NCBI RefSeq assembly: GCF_001886715.1
Contig: NZ_CP018082.1
Coordinates: forward strand, 248,001-312,000
DNA from: Nocardia mangyaensis
GTDB taxonomy: Bacteria; Actinomycetota; Actinomycetes; Mycobacteriales; Mycobacteriaceae
DNA length: 64,000 nucleotides
Direction: 5' to 3'
Positions 1-8,943 of this stretch are shown here, piece by piece. Position 1 is the stretch's first letter. Each line of letters opens with the position of its first letter. The notes under the pieces were generated by a model that did not search any database, was not told where the DNA came from, and saw nothing but the letters and a program-made list of their open reading frames with translations. The position numbers were made by a program, and so were the translations under genes.

Positions 1-2068
1 TGACATCGGATTCCATGATGAACGAACCGAACACCGAGATCATGATGATCGCCGCCGCGGTGACCACGCGGGCACCATGGTGGTAACCGGCCACCATCGC
101 TTCCTTGGGCGACTTGCCCTGCACGAATTCCTCGCGCATGCGGGTCACCAAAAACACCTGGTAGTCCATGGCGAGACCGAACACCAAGCCGATCAACATG
201 ATCGGCATGAAGCTGACCAGCGGTTGCGGATCCTCGATCAGACCGAACGCGCCCTCCTGGAAGATCAGCACGGTCGCGCCGAAGGTCGCGGCCATGGAGA
301 GCAGGAAGCCGAGCGCGGCGGTGAGCGGGACCAGGATCGAGCGGAACACCAGGATCAGCAGGATGAACGCGGCACCGGCCACGATCGCCAGGTACGGCAG
401 GATCTTGCTCAGCAGCACGTGGTCGACATCGGCGTAGATGGCGGTGGTGCCGGTGATGCCGTACTGCATGCCGTACTGCGCGTTCAGTTCGTCTTCGGCG
501 CCGCGCGCTTCCGCGACCAGGTCTTTGGTGTCCTGGTTGTTCGGGCCGGACTTCGGGACGCCGTTGAGCATGACGCCCTGCTTGTTCTCGCTCCACTGCG
601 GCTCGGTGACGTAGTCCATGCCGTCGTAGGACTCGAGCTTGTCGCGCAGCGCGCCGACGGCGGCTTCGCGCTCGCCCTCGGGCACTCCGCTGAGGTCGGC
701 CGCGACCATGAGCACGCCGTTGCTGCCCTCACCGAAGCCCTCGGTGCGCAGGTCGTAGGCCTTACGGATGGTCGAGGTGGTCGGCATGCTGTCTTCACCC
801 GGCAGACCGAGGTTCAGATTGATCGCCGGGGCGGCGAGCGCGGCGAGCGCGCCGATGGCGATGACCAGCGCGATCCACGGGCCCTTGCCGATCAGGCGGC
901 CGAAACGCTGACCGAGGGTGACCGAGTTGTCGTCCTCGGGGTCGTGCTGGGCGACCAGCGGCAACTTCGGCTTGAACAGCGACTTGCCGAAGGCGCCCAT
1001 CAGGGCGGGCATCAGGGTGACGGCGGTGAGCACGGCGAACCCGGCCGCGATGGCGCCACCGAGACCCATGAAGGTCAAGAACTCCACGCCGACGATGCCG
1101 AGCGCGCCGAGCGCGATGATGACGGTCAGACCGGCGAACACCACGGCCGAACCGGCGGTGCCGAGCGCGGTGCCCGCGGCTTCCTCGGGCGAGTCCTGCA
1201 CGGCGAGTTCGTGTTTGTACCGGGAGACGATGAACAGCGCGTAGTCGATCGAGAGCGCGATGCCGATCATCGAGGCGAGGAAGGTGGTGAAGGCGGGGAC
1301 TTCGATCACCGAGGTGCCGAGCAGAATCAGCGAGGTCGCCGCGCCGAGGCCGACGATGGCGGTGACGATGGGCACGACCGCGGCGACGAGGGCGCCGAAG
1401 GCCACGACCATCACGATCAGCGCGACACCCATGCCGATGATCTCGGACTTGCCGCTCGGCTGTTCCTGCTTCATCGCGATCGAGCCGCTGAGCTCGACGG
1501 TCAGGCCCGCGTTGCGGGCTTCGGCGCCGACGTCGAAGGCGGCGTCACGATCGGCGTCGGTCACATCGGTGACATTGGGGATGGTGAACGGCACGGTGAG
1601 CACGCCGACGGTGTCGGGCGCGGTCTCGTTCAGCACGTTGAGCGGGGCACCGGAGCAGGTCGACGGGTCAGGGGCCTCGAGGCAACCCATCGCGTCGGTC
1701 ATCTCCACCGGGCTGGTCAGCGGCTTGTCGTGATCGACGATGTCGAGACCGTCGAGCTTGGCGATGAACGCGTCGATCGCGGCGCGATTGGCCGGATCGG
1801 TGAGCTTCTGGCCTTCGGGGGCGCCGATCACGTAGGTGCCCGCCACGGCGTCGAACTCGAACTGTTCGGACATGCCGGGGAAGTGCTTGTCGAGGATCTC
1901 GTTGGCGCGGGCCGAGGGCAGCTCGGGCATGCTGAAGTCGTTGCTCATCGGCTTGCTGAGAGAGAAGCCGACGGAGCCGAGCAGCACGAACAACAGTAGC
2001 CAGACCGGCAACACGATCCATTTACGGCGGAAAGCGAACTTTCCCCATCGGTACAGGTATACGGACAC
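1..2068 (-). CDS. MMPL-family RND transporter, 3' end cut off by window
   Basis: Membrane exporter of the MMPL/RND superfamily, which in mycolata moves lipids or drugs across the inner membrane using proton motive force. About 689 N-terminal residues are visible and the frame runs off the left edge, so the end is missing. The protein opens with a short basic cytoplasmic stretch and a first membrane helix (about residues 14-36, KWIVLPVWLLLFVLLGSVGF), then a large extracytoplasmic loop and a cluster of hydrophobic segments, the usual MMPL plan. GTG at 2068 was chosen because AGGAG lies about 7 bases upstream. It is divergent from a TetR gene with tandem palindromes between them, so local TetR repression is inferred. 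The substrate cannot be read from sequence. Confidence 0.88.
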   Translation of the reverse strand, partial: MSVYLYRWGKFAFRRKWIVLPVWLLLFVLLGSVGFSLSKPMSNDFSMPELPSARANEILDKHFPGMSEQFEFDAVAGTYVIGAPEGQKLTDPANRAAIDAFIAKLDGLDIVDHDKPLTSPVEMTDAMGCLEAPDPSTCSGAPLNVLNETAPDTVGVLTVPFTIPNVTDVTDADRDAAFDVGAEARNAGLTVELSGSIAMKQEQPSGKSEIIGMGVALIVMVVAFGALVAAVVPIVTAIVGLGAATSLILLGTSVIEVPAFTTFLASMIGIALSIDYALFIVSRYKHELAVQDSPEEAAGTALGTAGSAVVFAGLTVIIALGALGIVGVEFLTFMGLGGAIAAGFAVLTAVTLMPALMGAFGKSLFKPKLPLVAQHDPEDDNSVTLGQRFGRLIGKGPWIALVIAIGALAALAAPAINLNLGLPGEDSMPTTSTIRKAYDLRTEGFGEGSNGVLMVAADLSGVPEGEREAAVGALRDKLESYDGMDYVTEPQWSENKQGVMLNGVPKSGPNNQDTKDLVAEARGAEDELNAQYGMQYGITGTTAIYADVDHVLLSKILPYLAIVAGAAFILLILVFRSILVPLTAALGFLLSMAATFGATVLIFQEGAFGLIEDPQPLVSFMPIMLIGLVFGLAMDYQVFLVTRMREEFVQGKSPKEAMVAGYHHGARVVTAAAIIMISVFGSFIMESDV

Positions 2069-2169
2069 GAGGGTGCTCCTAGCGCGAAGAACTCGGGTGG
2101 GATCAGGCTCGTAGACAGCACACGCGGGCCGCCGCTGACGGTCCCGCCTCCACATCGTCGTTTTCTGCC

Positions 2170-2201
2170 TACCGTGCGGTAGGTAGACTACCGAGACGGT
2201 A
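2170..2201. promoter_or_regulatory. Two tandem palindromic sites, probable TetR operators
   Basis: Two adjacent dyads share half-sites: TACCG-TG-CGGTA at 2170-2181 and TACCG-AGA-CGGTA at 2189-2201. They lie about 100 bases upstream of the MMPL start and about 70 upstream of the TetR start. This is a typical place for a TetR-family dimer to repress both divergent promoters. Binding is inferred, not shown. Confidence 0.65.
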
Positions 2202-2268
2202 AGTGGAGGGGCAACCTCGATATCGGCGGTCCCGGATGAGTCACACCGAATGATGGGAAGATCTGCGC

Positions 2269-2865
2269 ATGGCTGCCCGACACACCAACGACACCGTCGC
2301 CGCAGGTGGAGGCACCAAGCAGGCGATTCTCGATGCGGCGGTCCACCTGTTCGGGGCCAAGGGTTTCGAGCAGACGAGCCTGCGTGAGGTCGCCGATATG
2401 GTGGGAATCACAAAGGCGTCGCTCTACTACCACTACGCCTCGAAGCTCGACCTGCTGCTGGCGATCATCGATCCGATCATCGATCACATTCGCGACATCG
2501 TCACCGACATCGACGCCGTCCCCTACGACGACGAGGGTATCCGCGCGGTGTTGCGCACCTATCTGCGCGGGATGATCCGGCACCGTGCCGCGGGCGCGCT
2601 GTGCGTGCGCGACACCGCCGCCATCGTCAACGCCATCGCCGACCGCTATCCGGATCTGATGGAACCCACCAGGGAGCTGCGGCTGTGGCTGGCCGGACCC
2701 GAACCGACCGACCAGCGTCGCCTGCGCGCGTCGGCCGCGATCGAGGTGCTCGGGGTCGCCCTGCTGTCGACCGAGCTCGCCCCGGGCGTGGGTGACGAGG
2801 TGGTCGAGAAGACCCTGCTCGACGCGGCCACCTGCGTACTGACCGGCTGTGTCAACTCGGCATGA
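2269..2865 (+). CDS. TetR/AcrR-family transcriptional regulator
   Basis: A 198-residue one-component repressor. The N-terminal TetR DNA-binding domain is clear at about residues 17-62: ILDAAVHLFGAKGFEQTSLR followed by the recognition helix region VGITKASLYYHYASKLDLLL. The C-terminal part is an all-helical ligand-binding and dimerisation domain of ordinary length. It is divergent from the MMPL transporter, with two tandem palindromes in the shared intergenic region, so its likely job is to repress the transporter and itself until a ligand binds. The ATG at 2269 has a modest purine-rich stretch (GGGAAG) about 9 bases upstream. The ligand is unknown. Confidence 0.9.
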   Translation: MAARHTNDTVAAGGGTKQAILDAAVHLFGAKGFEQTSLREVADMVGITKASLYYHYASKLDLLLAIIDPIIDHIRDIVTDIDAVPYDDEGIRAVLRTYLRGMIRHRAAGALCVRDTAAIVNAIADRYPDLMEPTRELRLWLAGPEPTDQRRLRASAAIEVLGVALLSTELAPGVGDEVVEKTLLDAATCVLTGCVNSA

Positions 2866-2914
2866 TCGGGCGGCCCGCGTGGTCACGCCGCGCTACCGCC
2901 TCCGGCCGCTGACC
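2861..2914. repeat. Short dispersed intergenic repeat, copy A
   Basis: This stretch beginning CATGATCGGGCGGCCCGCG is about 80 percent identical, with one 1-bp gap, to 56345-56397 between murT and gatD. Both copies end in CGCTGACC. The TetR stop codon lies inside it. Its function is unknown. It is distinct from the larger palindromic repeat at 7145. Confidence 0.5.
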
Positions 2915-2947
2915 ACTCCTGCCCGGGGCAGCGCGTAAGTTCGACCC

Positions 2948-3424
2948 GTGCATATCACCGCCAGGGTCGACTACGCGGTGCGAACGTTGCTCGAGCTCGC
3001 GGCTGCCGACGGCGTCGTCAAGGCCGAGTCCATCGCCGCCGCCGCCCAGATCCCACCGAAGGTGCTGGAGTCTGTGCTGGCCGAGCTGCGCCGGGCCGAG
3101 CTCGTGCTCAGCAGGCGCGGTCCCGACGGCGGCTACCGGCTGGCCAGGCCCGCGCCGCAGATCTCGGTGGCCGATGTGATCCGCGCGGTGGAATCGCCGC
3201 TGGCCTCGGTGCGCGGGCAGCGACCCGAGGACGTGCGCTACCCGGGCGCGGCCGAGCCACTGCAGCAGGTGTGGATCGCGCTGCGGGTGAACATCCGCGC
3301 CGTGCTGGAGAACGTCTCCATCGCCGATATCGCCGACAACCAGCTGCCCGGCTTCATCGCCGAGCTCGTATCCGACCCCGGAGCGTGGGCGCGTCGCGAG
3401 CCGCGGACCTCCGCGGGGGCATGA
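2948..3424 (+). CDS. Rrf2-family transcriptional regulator
   Basis: A 158-residue winged-helix protein matching the Rrf2 pattern. It opens with MHITARVDYAVRTLLELAA, has the recognition region KAESIAAAAQIPPKVLESVL, and the wing GPDGGYRLARP at about residues 58-68. Iron-sulfur Rrf2 proteins such as IscR, NsrR and RsrR use cysteines for the cluster. This one contains no cysteine, so it is unlikely to bind a cluster in that way and probably senses something else or acts constitutively. It starts with GTG at 2948 and sits between a TetR gene and an ABC exporter pair on the same strand. The 82-base gap to the exporter leaves their relation open. Confidence 0.85.
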   Translation: MHITARVDYAVRTLLELAAADGVVKAESIAAAAQIPPKVLESVLAELRRAELVLSRRGPDGGYRLARPAPQISVADVIRAVESPLASVRGQRPEDVRYPGAAEPLQQVWIALRVNIRAVLENVSIADIADNQLPGFIAELVSDPGAWARREPRTSAGA

Positions 3425-3506
3425 GTACTCCACACCCCCCGGTTATCCACAGGTCGAGTAAAACTACGGGGCTTCACACTTCCCCACGCGGTAGCCTGCG
3501 ACCACC

Positions 3507-5240
3507 ATGTTGATCACCCTGCTGCGGACCTATCTGGCCCCGTACCGCGCCCAGCTGGCCGCGGTCCTCGTCCTCCAGCTGATCGCGGTCATCGCGATGC
3601 TCTACCTGCCCAGCCTCAACGCCGACCTCATCGACGACGGCGTCACCAAGGGCGACATCGGCTTCATCTGGACCACCGGCCTGTGGATGCTCGCGGTGAG
3701 CTTCGTGCAGATCGTGGCCTCGGCGGCCTCGGTGTACTTCGGCGCGCAGGCGGCGATGGGAGCCGGGCGCGACATGCGCGGCGGGGTACTGCACCGGGTC
3801 GAGACCTTCTCGGCACGGGAGGTCGGCGTGTTCGGCGCGCCCTCGCTGATCACTCGCTCCACCAACGACATCCAGCAGGTGCAGCTGCTCATCGTCATGT
3901 CGGTGACGATTCTGGTGATGGCACCGATCATGTGCATCGGCGGCATCGTGATGGCGCTGCGCGAGGATCTCGGGCTGTCCTGGCTGCTGCTCATCGCGGT
4001 GCCCGCCCTCGCGCTGTCGATGGGCACCATCGTGGCCCGCATGGTGCCCGGCTTCCGGCAGATGCAGACGCGCATCGACGAGGTCAATCGGGTGCTGCGC
4101 GAGCAGATCACCGGCATCCGGGTGGTGCGCGCCTTCGTGCGCGAGCGCCAGGAGATCTGGCGCTTCGGGATGGCCAACCGGTCGCTCACCGATGCCTCGC
4201 TGCGGGTCGGCAAGCTGGCGGCGCTGATGTTCCCCACGGTCATGCTGATCAGCAATGTCACCGCCGTCGCGGTGATCTGGTTCGGCGGGCACCACGTCGA
4301 CGAGGGGACCATGCAGATCGGTTCGCTCACCGCGCTGCTGTCCTACATCATGCAGATCCTGATGGCCGTCATGATGGCCTCGTTCCTGGCGATGATGGCC
4401 CCGCGCGCCGCCGTCTCGGCCGACCGGATCGCGGCCGTGCTCGAAACCGAGTCCTCGGTCCGCCCGCCGCGGCTGCCGCAGCCCTTCGCGGGCGACCCGG
4501 CCACCGTCGATGTGCAGTTCGCCGAATTCGCCTATCCCGGCGCGGAGAAGCCGGTGCTGCGCGGCATCCGCTTCCAGGTCGCGCCCGGCACCACCACCGC
4601 CGTCGTCGGTTCCACCGGCTCGGGCAAGTCCACGCTGATCAACCTGATCCCGCGGCTGATCGATGTCACCGACGGTGCGGTCCATGTCGGCGGCACCGAT
4701 GTGCGCCACCTCGATCTGGAACTGCTGCGCGGCGGCATCGGCCTCGTTCCGCAAAAGGCGTACCTGTTCTCCGGGACCATCGCCACCAACCTGCGCTACG
4801 GCAAGCCCGAGGCCACCGACGAGGAACTGTGGCACGCGCTCGAGGTCGCCCAGGCGGCCGATTTCGTGCGGGAGATGCCGCAGGGGCTCGATACCCCCGT
4901 CGCCCAGGGCGGGACCACGGTCTCGGGTGGTCAGCGACAGCGACTGTGCATCGCCCGCGCGCTGGTGCGGCGGCCGCGCGTCTACCTGTTCGACGACTCG
5001 TTCTCCGCACTCGACGTGGCCACCGACGCCCGCCTGCGCGCGGCGCTGAAGCCGGAGACGTCCGACGCGGCGGTGATCATCGTCGCCCAGCGGATCCAGA
5101 CCATTCGCGACGCCGACCAGATCGTCGTGCTCGATGACGGTGCCATGGCCGGCCTCGGCACACACGACCATTTGATGCAGCGATGTCCGCAGTACCGCGA
5201 GATCGTCGAGTCCCAGCTGAGTGTGGAGGAGGCTCGATGA
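3507..5240 (+). CDS. ABC exporter half-transporter, permease-ATPase fusion (subunit 1)
   Basis: A 577-residue type IV ABC half-transporter. The N-terminal six-helix transmembrane domain spans about residues 1-310. The nucleotide-binding domain carries Walker A GSTGSGKST (about 370-378), a Q-loop in GLVPQKAYLFSG and the signature SGGQRQRL. The expected catalytic Glu after Walker B is replaced: the motif reads YLFDDSFSALD, with Asp instead of Glu, which suggests a degenerate ATPase site. This is common in heterodimeric exporters, where one composite site is non-hydrolytic. The gene overlaps its partner by four bases (ATGA). The arrangement and sequence resemble the M. tuberculosis Rv1273c-Rv1272c pair. 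Substrate unknown. Confidence 0.92.
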   Translation: MLITLLRTYLAPYRAQLAAVLVLQLIAVIAMLYLPSLNADLIDDGVTKGDIGFIWTTGLWMLAVSFVQIVASAASVYFGAQAAMGAGRDMRGGVLHRVETFSAREVGVFGAPSLITRSTNDIQQVQLLIVMSVTILVMAPIMCIGGIVMALREDLGLSWLLLIAVPALALSMGTIVARMVPGFRQMQTRIDEVNRVLREQITGIRVVRAFVRERQEIWRFGMANRSLTDASLRVGKLAALMFPTVMLISNVTAVAVIWFGGHHVDEGTMQIGSLTALLSYIMQILMAVMMASFLAMMAPRAAVSADRIAAVLETESSVRPPRLPQPFAGDPATVDVQFAEFAYPGAEKPVLRGIRFQVAPGTTTAVVGSTGSGKSTLINLIPRLIDVTDGAVHVGGTDVRHLDLELLRGGIGLVPQKAYLFSGTIATNLRYGKPEATDEELWHALEVAQAADFVREMPQGLDTPVAQGGTTVSGGQRQRLCIARALVRRPRVYLFDDSFSALDVATDARLRAALKPETSDAAVIIVAQRIQTIRDADQIVVLDDGAMAGLGTHDHLMQRCPQYREIVESQLSVEEAR

Positions 5241-7144
5241 GGCCAGGCGCGCCGGGCCCCGGAGCCCCGGGGACCAAGCCGAAATCGTTCGGCCCGTCAC
5301 TGAAGCGGCTGCTGCGCAGACTCGCTCCCGAACGGTTCACCGTCGGCGTGATCATCGCGCTGGTGATCACCGCCGTCGTGCTCAACACGCTCGGCCCGTA
5401 TCTGCTCGGCAAGGCGACCAACCTCGTCTTCGACGGTTTCGTCGGCAAGGAGCTCGACCCCGGTCTCAGCAAGGAGCAGACCGTCGAGCTGCTGCGTCAG
5501 CAGGGCGAGAACACCCGCGCCGACATGCTCTCGGCGATGAACGTGATCCCCGGCACCGGCGTCGACTTCCATGCCGTCGGCCAGGTGCTGATCCTGGTGC
5601 TCTCCCTGTACGTGGCCGCCTCGGTCTTCGGCTGGCTGCAGGGCTATCTGCTCAACATCGTCATCAACCGGACGGTGAAGCGGTTGCGCGACGAGGTGGA
5701 GAACAAGCTGCACCGCCTCCCGTTGCGCTACTTCGACACCGCGCCCCGCGGTGACGTGCTCAGCCGCGTCACCAACGACGTCGACAATGTCTCGCAGAGC
5801 CTGCAGCAGACCATGAGCCAGCTGCTGGTCTCGCTGTTCACCGTGGTCGGCATCCTGATCATGATGTTCTGGATCTCGCCGCTGCTGGCGCTGATCGCGC
5901 TGCTCACCGTGCCCGCGGCGATCATCGTCACCGCGCAGATCGCCAAGCGGTCCAAGCCACACTTCGTCGACCAGTGGAAATTCACCGGTGAGGTGAACGC
6001 CTCGGTCGAGGAGGCCTACACCGGCCACGAGATCATCACCGCCTTCGGCCGCGGTCGCGAGGTCGGCGAGGAGTTCGACAAGCGCAACCAGAAGCTCTAT
6101 GACGCGAGCTTCAAGGCGCAGTTCATCTCCGGCCTGATCATGCCCGCGATCATGTTCCTCGGGAACATCAACTTCGTGTTCATCGCCCTCGTCGGCGGTC
6201 TGCGGGTGGCCACCGGCAACCTGTCACTCGGTGAAGTGCAGGCATTCATCCAGTACTCGCGCCAGTTCAGCCAGCCGCTCACCCAGATCGGCGCGATGGC
6301 GAATCTGCTGCAGTCCGGTGTCGCCTCCGCCGAGCGGATCTTCGAGATCCTCGACGCCGAGGAACAGAGCCCGGACCCGCTGGTGGAGAACCAGCGTCCG
6401 GTCGATCGCGGGCGCGTCGAATTCGAGGGGGTGTCCTTCGGCTACGACCCGCAGACCCCGATCATCGAACGACTCTCGCTGGTCGCCGACCCGGGCCACG
6501 TCATCGCCATCGTCGGGCCGACCGGCGCGGGCAAGACCACGCTGGTCAACCTGCTGATGCGGTTCTACGAACTCGACGCGGGCACCATCACGATCGACGA
6601 CGTCGACATCACCACCATCACCCGCGACCACCTGCGCTCGCGCATCGGCATGGTGCTGCAGGACACCTGGCTGTTCAAGGGCACCATCCGGGAGAACATC
6701 GCCTACGGCAACCCCAACGCCTCCGAACACGACATCCAGGCCGCGGCCCGCGCCGCCTACGTCGACCGATTCGTGCACTCCCTGCCGCGTGGCTACGACA
6801 CGGTGATCGACGAGGAGGGTGGCGGAGTCAGCGCGGGAGAGAAACAGCTGATCACCATCGCCCGCGCGTTCCTGGCCAAGCCGTCGATCCTGATCCTCGA
6901 CGAGGCGACCAGTTCGGTCGACACCCGCACCGAACTGCTGGTCCAGCAGGCCACTGCGGCCCTGCGCCGCGATCGCACGAGTTTCGTGATCGCGCACCGG
7001 TTGTCGACGATTCGCGACGCCGACCTGATCGTGGTGATGGAGAAGGGCCGCATCGTCGAACACGGCAACCACGAACGCCTGCTGACCGAGCGCGGCGCCT
7101 ACTACCGCCTCTACAACGCCCAGTTCGCGGCTGTGTTGGATTGA
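5237..7144 (+). CDS. ABC exporter half-transporter, permease-ATPase fusion (subunit 2)
   Basis: A 635-residue partner of the preceding half-transporter. ATG at 5237 is preferred over the upstream in-frame ATG at 5183 because it overlaps the previous stop as ATGA and follows GGAGGAGG. A proline/glycine-rich N-terminus leads into an extended first hairpin (about residues 60-110 lie outside the core helices), then the ABC transmembrane domain. The ATPase domain has Walker A GPTGAGKTT, a Q-loop in MVLQDTWLFKG, a signature region SAGEKQL and a canonical Walker B with catalytic Glu, LILDEATSSVD. Together the pair should form a heterodimer with one active and one degenerate site. Tight coupling implies co-translation. 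Confidence 0.92.
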   Translation: MRPGAPGPGAPGTKPKSFGPSLKRLLRRLAPERFTVGVIIALVITAVVLNTLGPYLLGKATNLVFDGFVGKELDPGLSKEQTVELLRQQGENTRADMLSAMNVIPGTGVDFHAVGQVLILVLSLYVAASVFGWLQGYLLNIVINRTVKRLRDEVENKLHRLPLRYFDTAPRGDVLSRVTNDVDNVSQSLQQTMSQLLVSLFTVVGILIMMFWISPLLALIALLTVPAAIIVTAQIAKRSKPHFVDQWKFTGEVNASVEEAYTGHEIITAFGRGREVGEEFDKRNQKLYDASFKAQFISGLIMPAIMFLGNINFVFIALVGGLRVATGNLSLGEVQAFIQYSRQFSQPLTQIGAMANLLQSGVASAERIFEILDAEEQSPDPLVENQRPVDRGRVEFEGVSFGYDPQTPIIERLSLVADPGHVIAIVGPTGAGKTTLVNLLMRFYELDAGTITIDDVDITTITRDHLRSRIGMVLQDTWLFKGTIRENIAYGNPNASEHDIQAAARAAYVDRFVHSLPRGYDTVIDEEGGGVSAGEKQLITIARAFLAKPSILILDEATSSVDTRTELLVQQATAALRRDRTSFVIAHRLSTIRDADLIVVMEKGRIVEHGNHERLLTERGAYYRLYNAQFAAVLD

Positions 7145-7304
7145 GCGCTGGCGCGCTCGAGTTCGCGCCCCCGGCGGTCCCGACGATCAGGCACCGTGGC
7201 TTGCTCCTTCGTCGCGTACGCCACGGCGCCTGATCGTCGGGACGGGCGCGAACCGCCGACTGCGTCGGCGATCCCTCCTCGAGGTCGGGATATGCGGGGT
7301 TGGG
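7145..7304 (+). repeat. Palindromic dispersed repeat, copy R1
   Basis: An intergenic element that starts right after the ABC stop codon. It holds a series of hairpins: GAGCGC-TGGC-GCGCTC at the left end, then a 24-bp stem with arms 7177-7200 and 7220-7243 (23 of 24 positions pair) around a 19-base loop, then CGCCGAC-TGC-GTCGGCG. A second copy follows in tandem, an inverted copy lies at 49331-49506 and a fragment at 63473-63520. There is no coding capacity with recognisable homology. It may also end transcription of the ABC pair. Confidence 0.8.
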
Positions 7305-7480
7305 TTTGTTGGAGCGGTGGCGGGTTCGGGGTTCGCGTTGCTGGGCGGTCCTGTTGATCGGGCACTGTTGCTTGCTCCTTCGTCGCCTGCGCCACGGCGC
7401 CTGATCGTCGGGACGGGCGTGAACCGCCGACTGCGTCGGTGGACCCTCCTCGAGGTCAGGTCGTGCGGGGGTGGGAGTGC
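7304..7480 (+). repeat. Palindromic dispersed repeat, copy R2, diverged
   Basis: Second tandem copy in the same orientation as R1, beginning GGTTTGTTGGAGCG. The right half (loop TTGCTCCTTCGTCGC and arm to GATCGTCGGGAC) is nearly identical to R1, but the left arm has changed and pairs poorly. A further partial echo of the element's right end appears near 7595-7640. The whole 7145-7664 gap therefore holds repeat copies and no supported gene; the tgt promoter must lie within or after it. Confidence 0.75.
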
Positions 7481-7664
7481 GGTCGGTGAACGGGTTGTCA
7501 ACGGGCTGGACGAATGGGTGCGTGCGTGCGGGCGGACCTGGACAGTTGGGCTGGGGGTTTCGCTCGGGGCGCGGGTGCCCGTCAGATGTGCGGTGGATGC
7601 TCTCGAGGTGGGGTCGTGCGGGGCTGGGTCTGGTGGGTGTCCAGGGACTTGGCACGATGAGTGG

Positions 7665-8927
7665 GTGGCTGATTGCAGTGAGTTCGCGTTCGCGGTGGGT
7701 ACCCGTCTCGATGGTGGGCGCCATGGTCGGACCGGGGTGATCAGTACCCCGCACGGGGAGATCGCCACGCCCGCCTTCATTCCGGTGGGAACCAAGGCCT
7801 CGGTGAAGGCGGTTCTGCCGGAGGCGATGAAGGAGCTGGGCGCGCAGGCGCTGCTGGCCAACGCCTATCACCTGTACCTGCAGCCCGGCGCGGACATCGT
7901 CGACGAAGCGGGCGGGCTCGGGAAGTTCATGAACTGGCCGGGGCCGACATTCACCGACAGCGGTGGCTTTCAGGTGATGTCGCTCGGGGTCGGGTTCAAG
8001 AAGGTGCTCGCGATGGAAGCCGTCGACATCCGCTCCGATCAGGTGATCGCCGCGGGCAAGGAACGGCTGGCCACCGTCGACGACGACGGGGTCACCTTCC
8101 GCTCGCACCTGGACGGCTCCAAGCACCGGTTCACGCCCGAGGTGTCGATGGGCATCCAGCACGAGCTCGGCGCCGACATCATGTTCGCCTTCGACGAGCT
8201 GACCACGCTGATGAACACCCGTGGCTACCAGGAGAAATCGCTGCAGCGCACGCACGAGTGGGCCCAGCGCTGCATCGACGAGCACGAACGTCTCACCGAC
8301 AAGCGGGCCCACCGCCCGTATCAGGCGCTGTTCGCGGTGATCCAGGGCGCGCAGTACGAAGACCTGCGGCGCAAGGCCTGTCGCGAGCTGGAGACGATCC
8401 GCGGCAGTGGCGGAACGGAATTCGACGGCTACGGCATCGGCGGTGCGCTGGAGAAGCACAATCTGGGCACCATCGTCGGCTGGTGCTGCGACGAGCTGCC
8501 CGAGCACAAGCCGCGCCACATGCTCGGCATCAGCGAACCCGAGGACATGTTCACCGCCATCGAGAACGGCGCGGACACCTTCGATTGCGTCAACCCCTCG
8601 CGGGTGGCCCGTAACGCGGCGATCTACGTGGACGAGGGCCGGTTCAACATCAACACCAGCCGGTTCCGTCGCGATTTCACCCCGATCGACGAGAACTGTG
8701 ACTGCTACACCTGCGCGCACTACACCCGCGCCTACCTGCATCACCTGTTCAAGGCCAAGGAGATGCTCTCGGCGACGCTGTGCACGATCCACAACGAGCG
8801 GTTCACCGTGCGGCTGGTCGACCGGATCAGGGCCAGCATCGAGGGCGGCTACTTCGACGCGTTCAAGGCCGAGTTCCTCGGGCAGTGGCAGGGCCGGATC
8901 AAGGCGCCCGGGTCGACGTCGTCGTGA
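7665..8927 (+). CDS. tgt: tRNA-guanine transglycosylase
   Basis: Swaps guanine 34 in the anticodon of tRNAs for Asp, Asn, His and Tyr for a queuine-type base. The protein is 420 residues from GTG 7665. The start is placed there because homology-like sequence begins soon after, and the open frame upstream runs through repeat DNA. Visible hallmarks are Asp98 in FTDSGGFQVMS (general base in the family), the nucleophile Asp in DTFDCVNPSR, and the zinc site CDCYTCAHYTRAYLHH near the C-terminus. The segment after MSLG contains an insertion typical of actinobacterial enzymes. A YhhQ transporter lies convergent and GluQRS is 2 kb away. No precursor synthesis genes are in the window, so salvage of imported precursor is inferred. 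Confidence 0.95.
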   Translation: MADCSEFAFAVGTRLDGGRHGRTGVISTPHGEIATPAFIPVGTKASVKAVLPEAMKELGAQALLANAYHLYLQPGADIVDEAGGLGKFMNWPGPTFTDSGGFQVMSLGVGFKKVLAMEAVDIRSDQVIAAGKERLATVDDDGVTFRSHLDGSKHRFTPEVSMGIQHELGADIMFAFDELTTLMNTRGYQEKSLQRTHEWAQRCIDEHERLTDKRAHRPYQALFAVIQGAQYEDLRRKACRELETIRGSGGTEFDGYGIGGALEKHNLGTIVGWCCDELPEHKPRHMLGISEPEDMFTAIENGADTFDCVNPSRVARNAAIYVDEGRFNINTSRFRRDFTPIDENCDCYTCAHYTRAYLHHLFKAKEMLSATLCTIHNERFTVRLVDRIRASIEGGYFDAFKAEFLGQWQGRIKAPGSTSS

Positions 8928-8943
8928 CCCGGGCGCCGCGCGC

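Noticed and set aside
77-1999. 640-codon open frame on the plus strand opposite the MMPL gene
   Set aside because: Composition is His/Asp/Gly/Arg-rich as expected for the antisense of a GC-rich gene; no motif, and the MMPL reading has clear membrane helices and a ribosome site.
3474-5300. 608-codon minus-strand frame opposite the ABC transporter
   Set aside because: Antisense shadow; the plus frame has all ABC motifs.
7317-7664. N-terminal extension of Tgt by 116 codons
   Set aside because: The extension lies in repeat DNA and does not look like any Tgt; GTG 7665 fits the family length.
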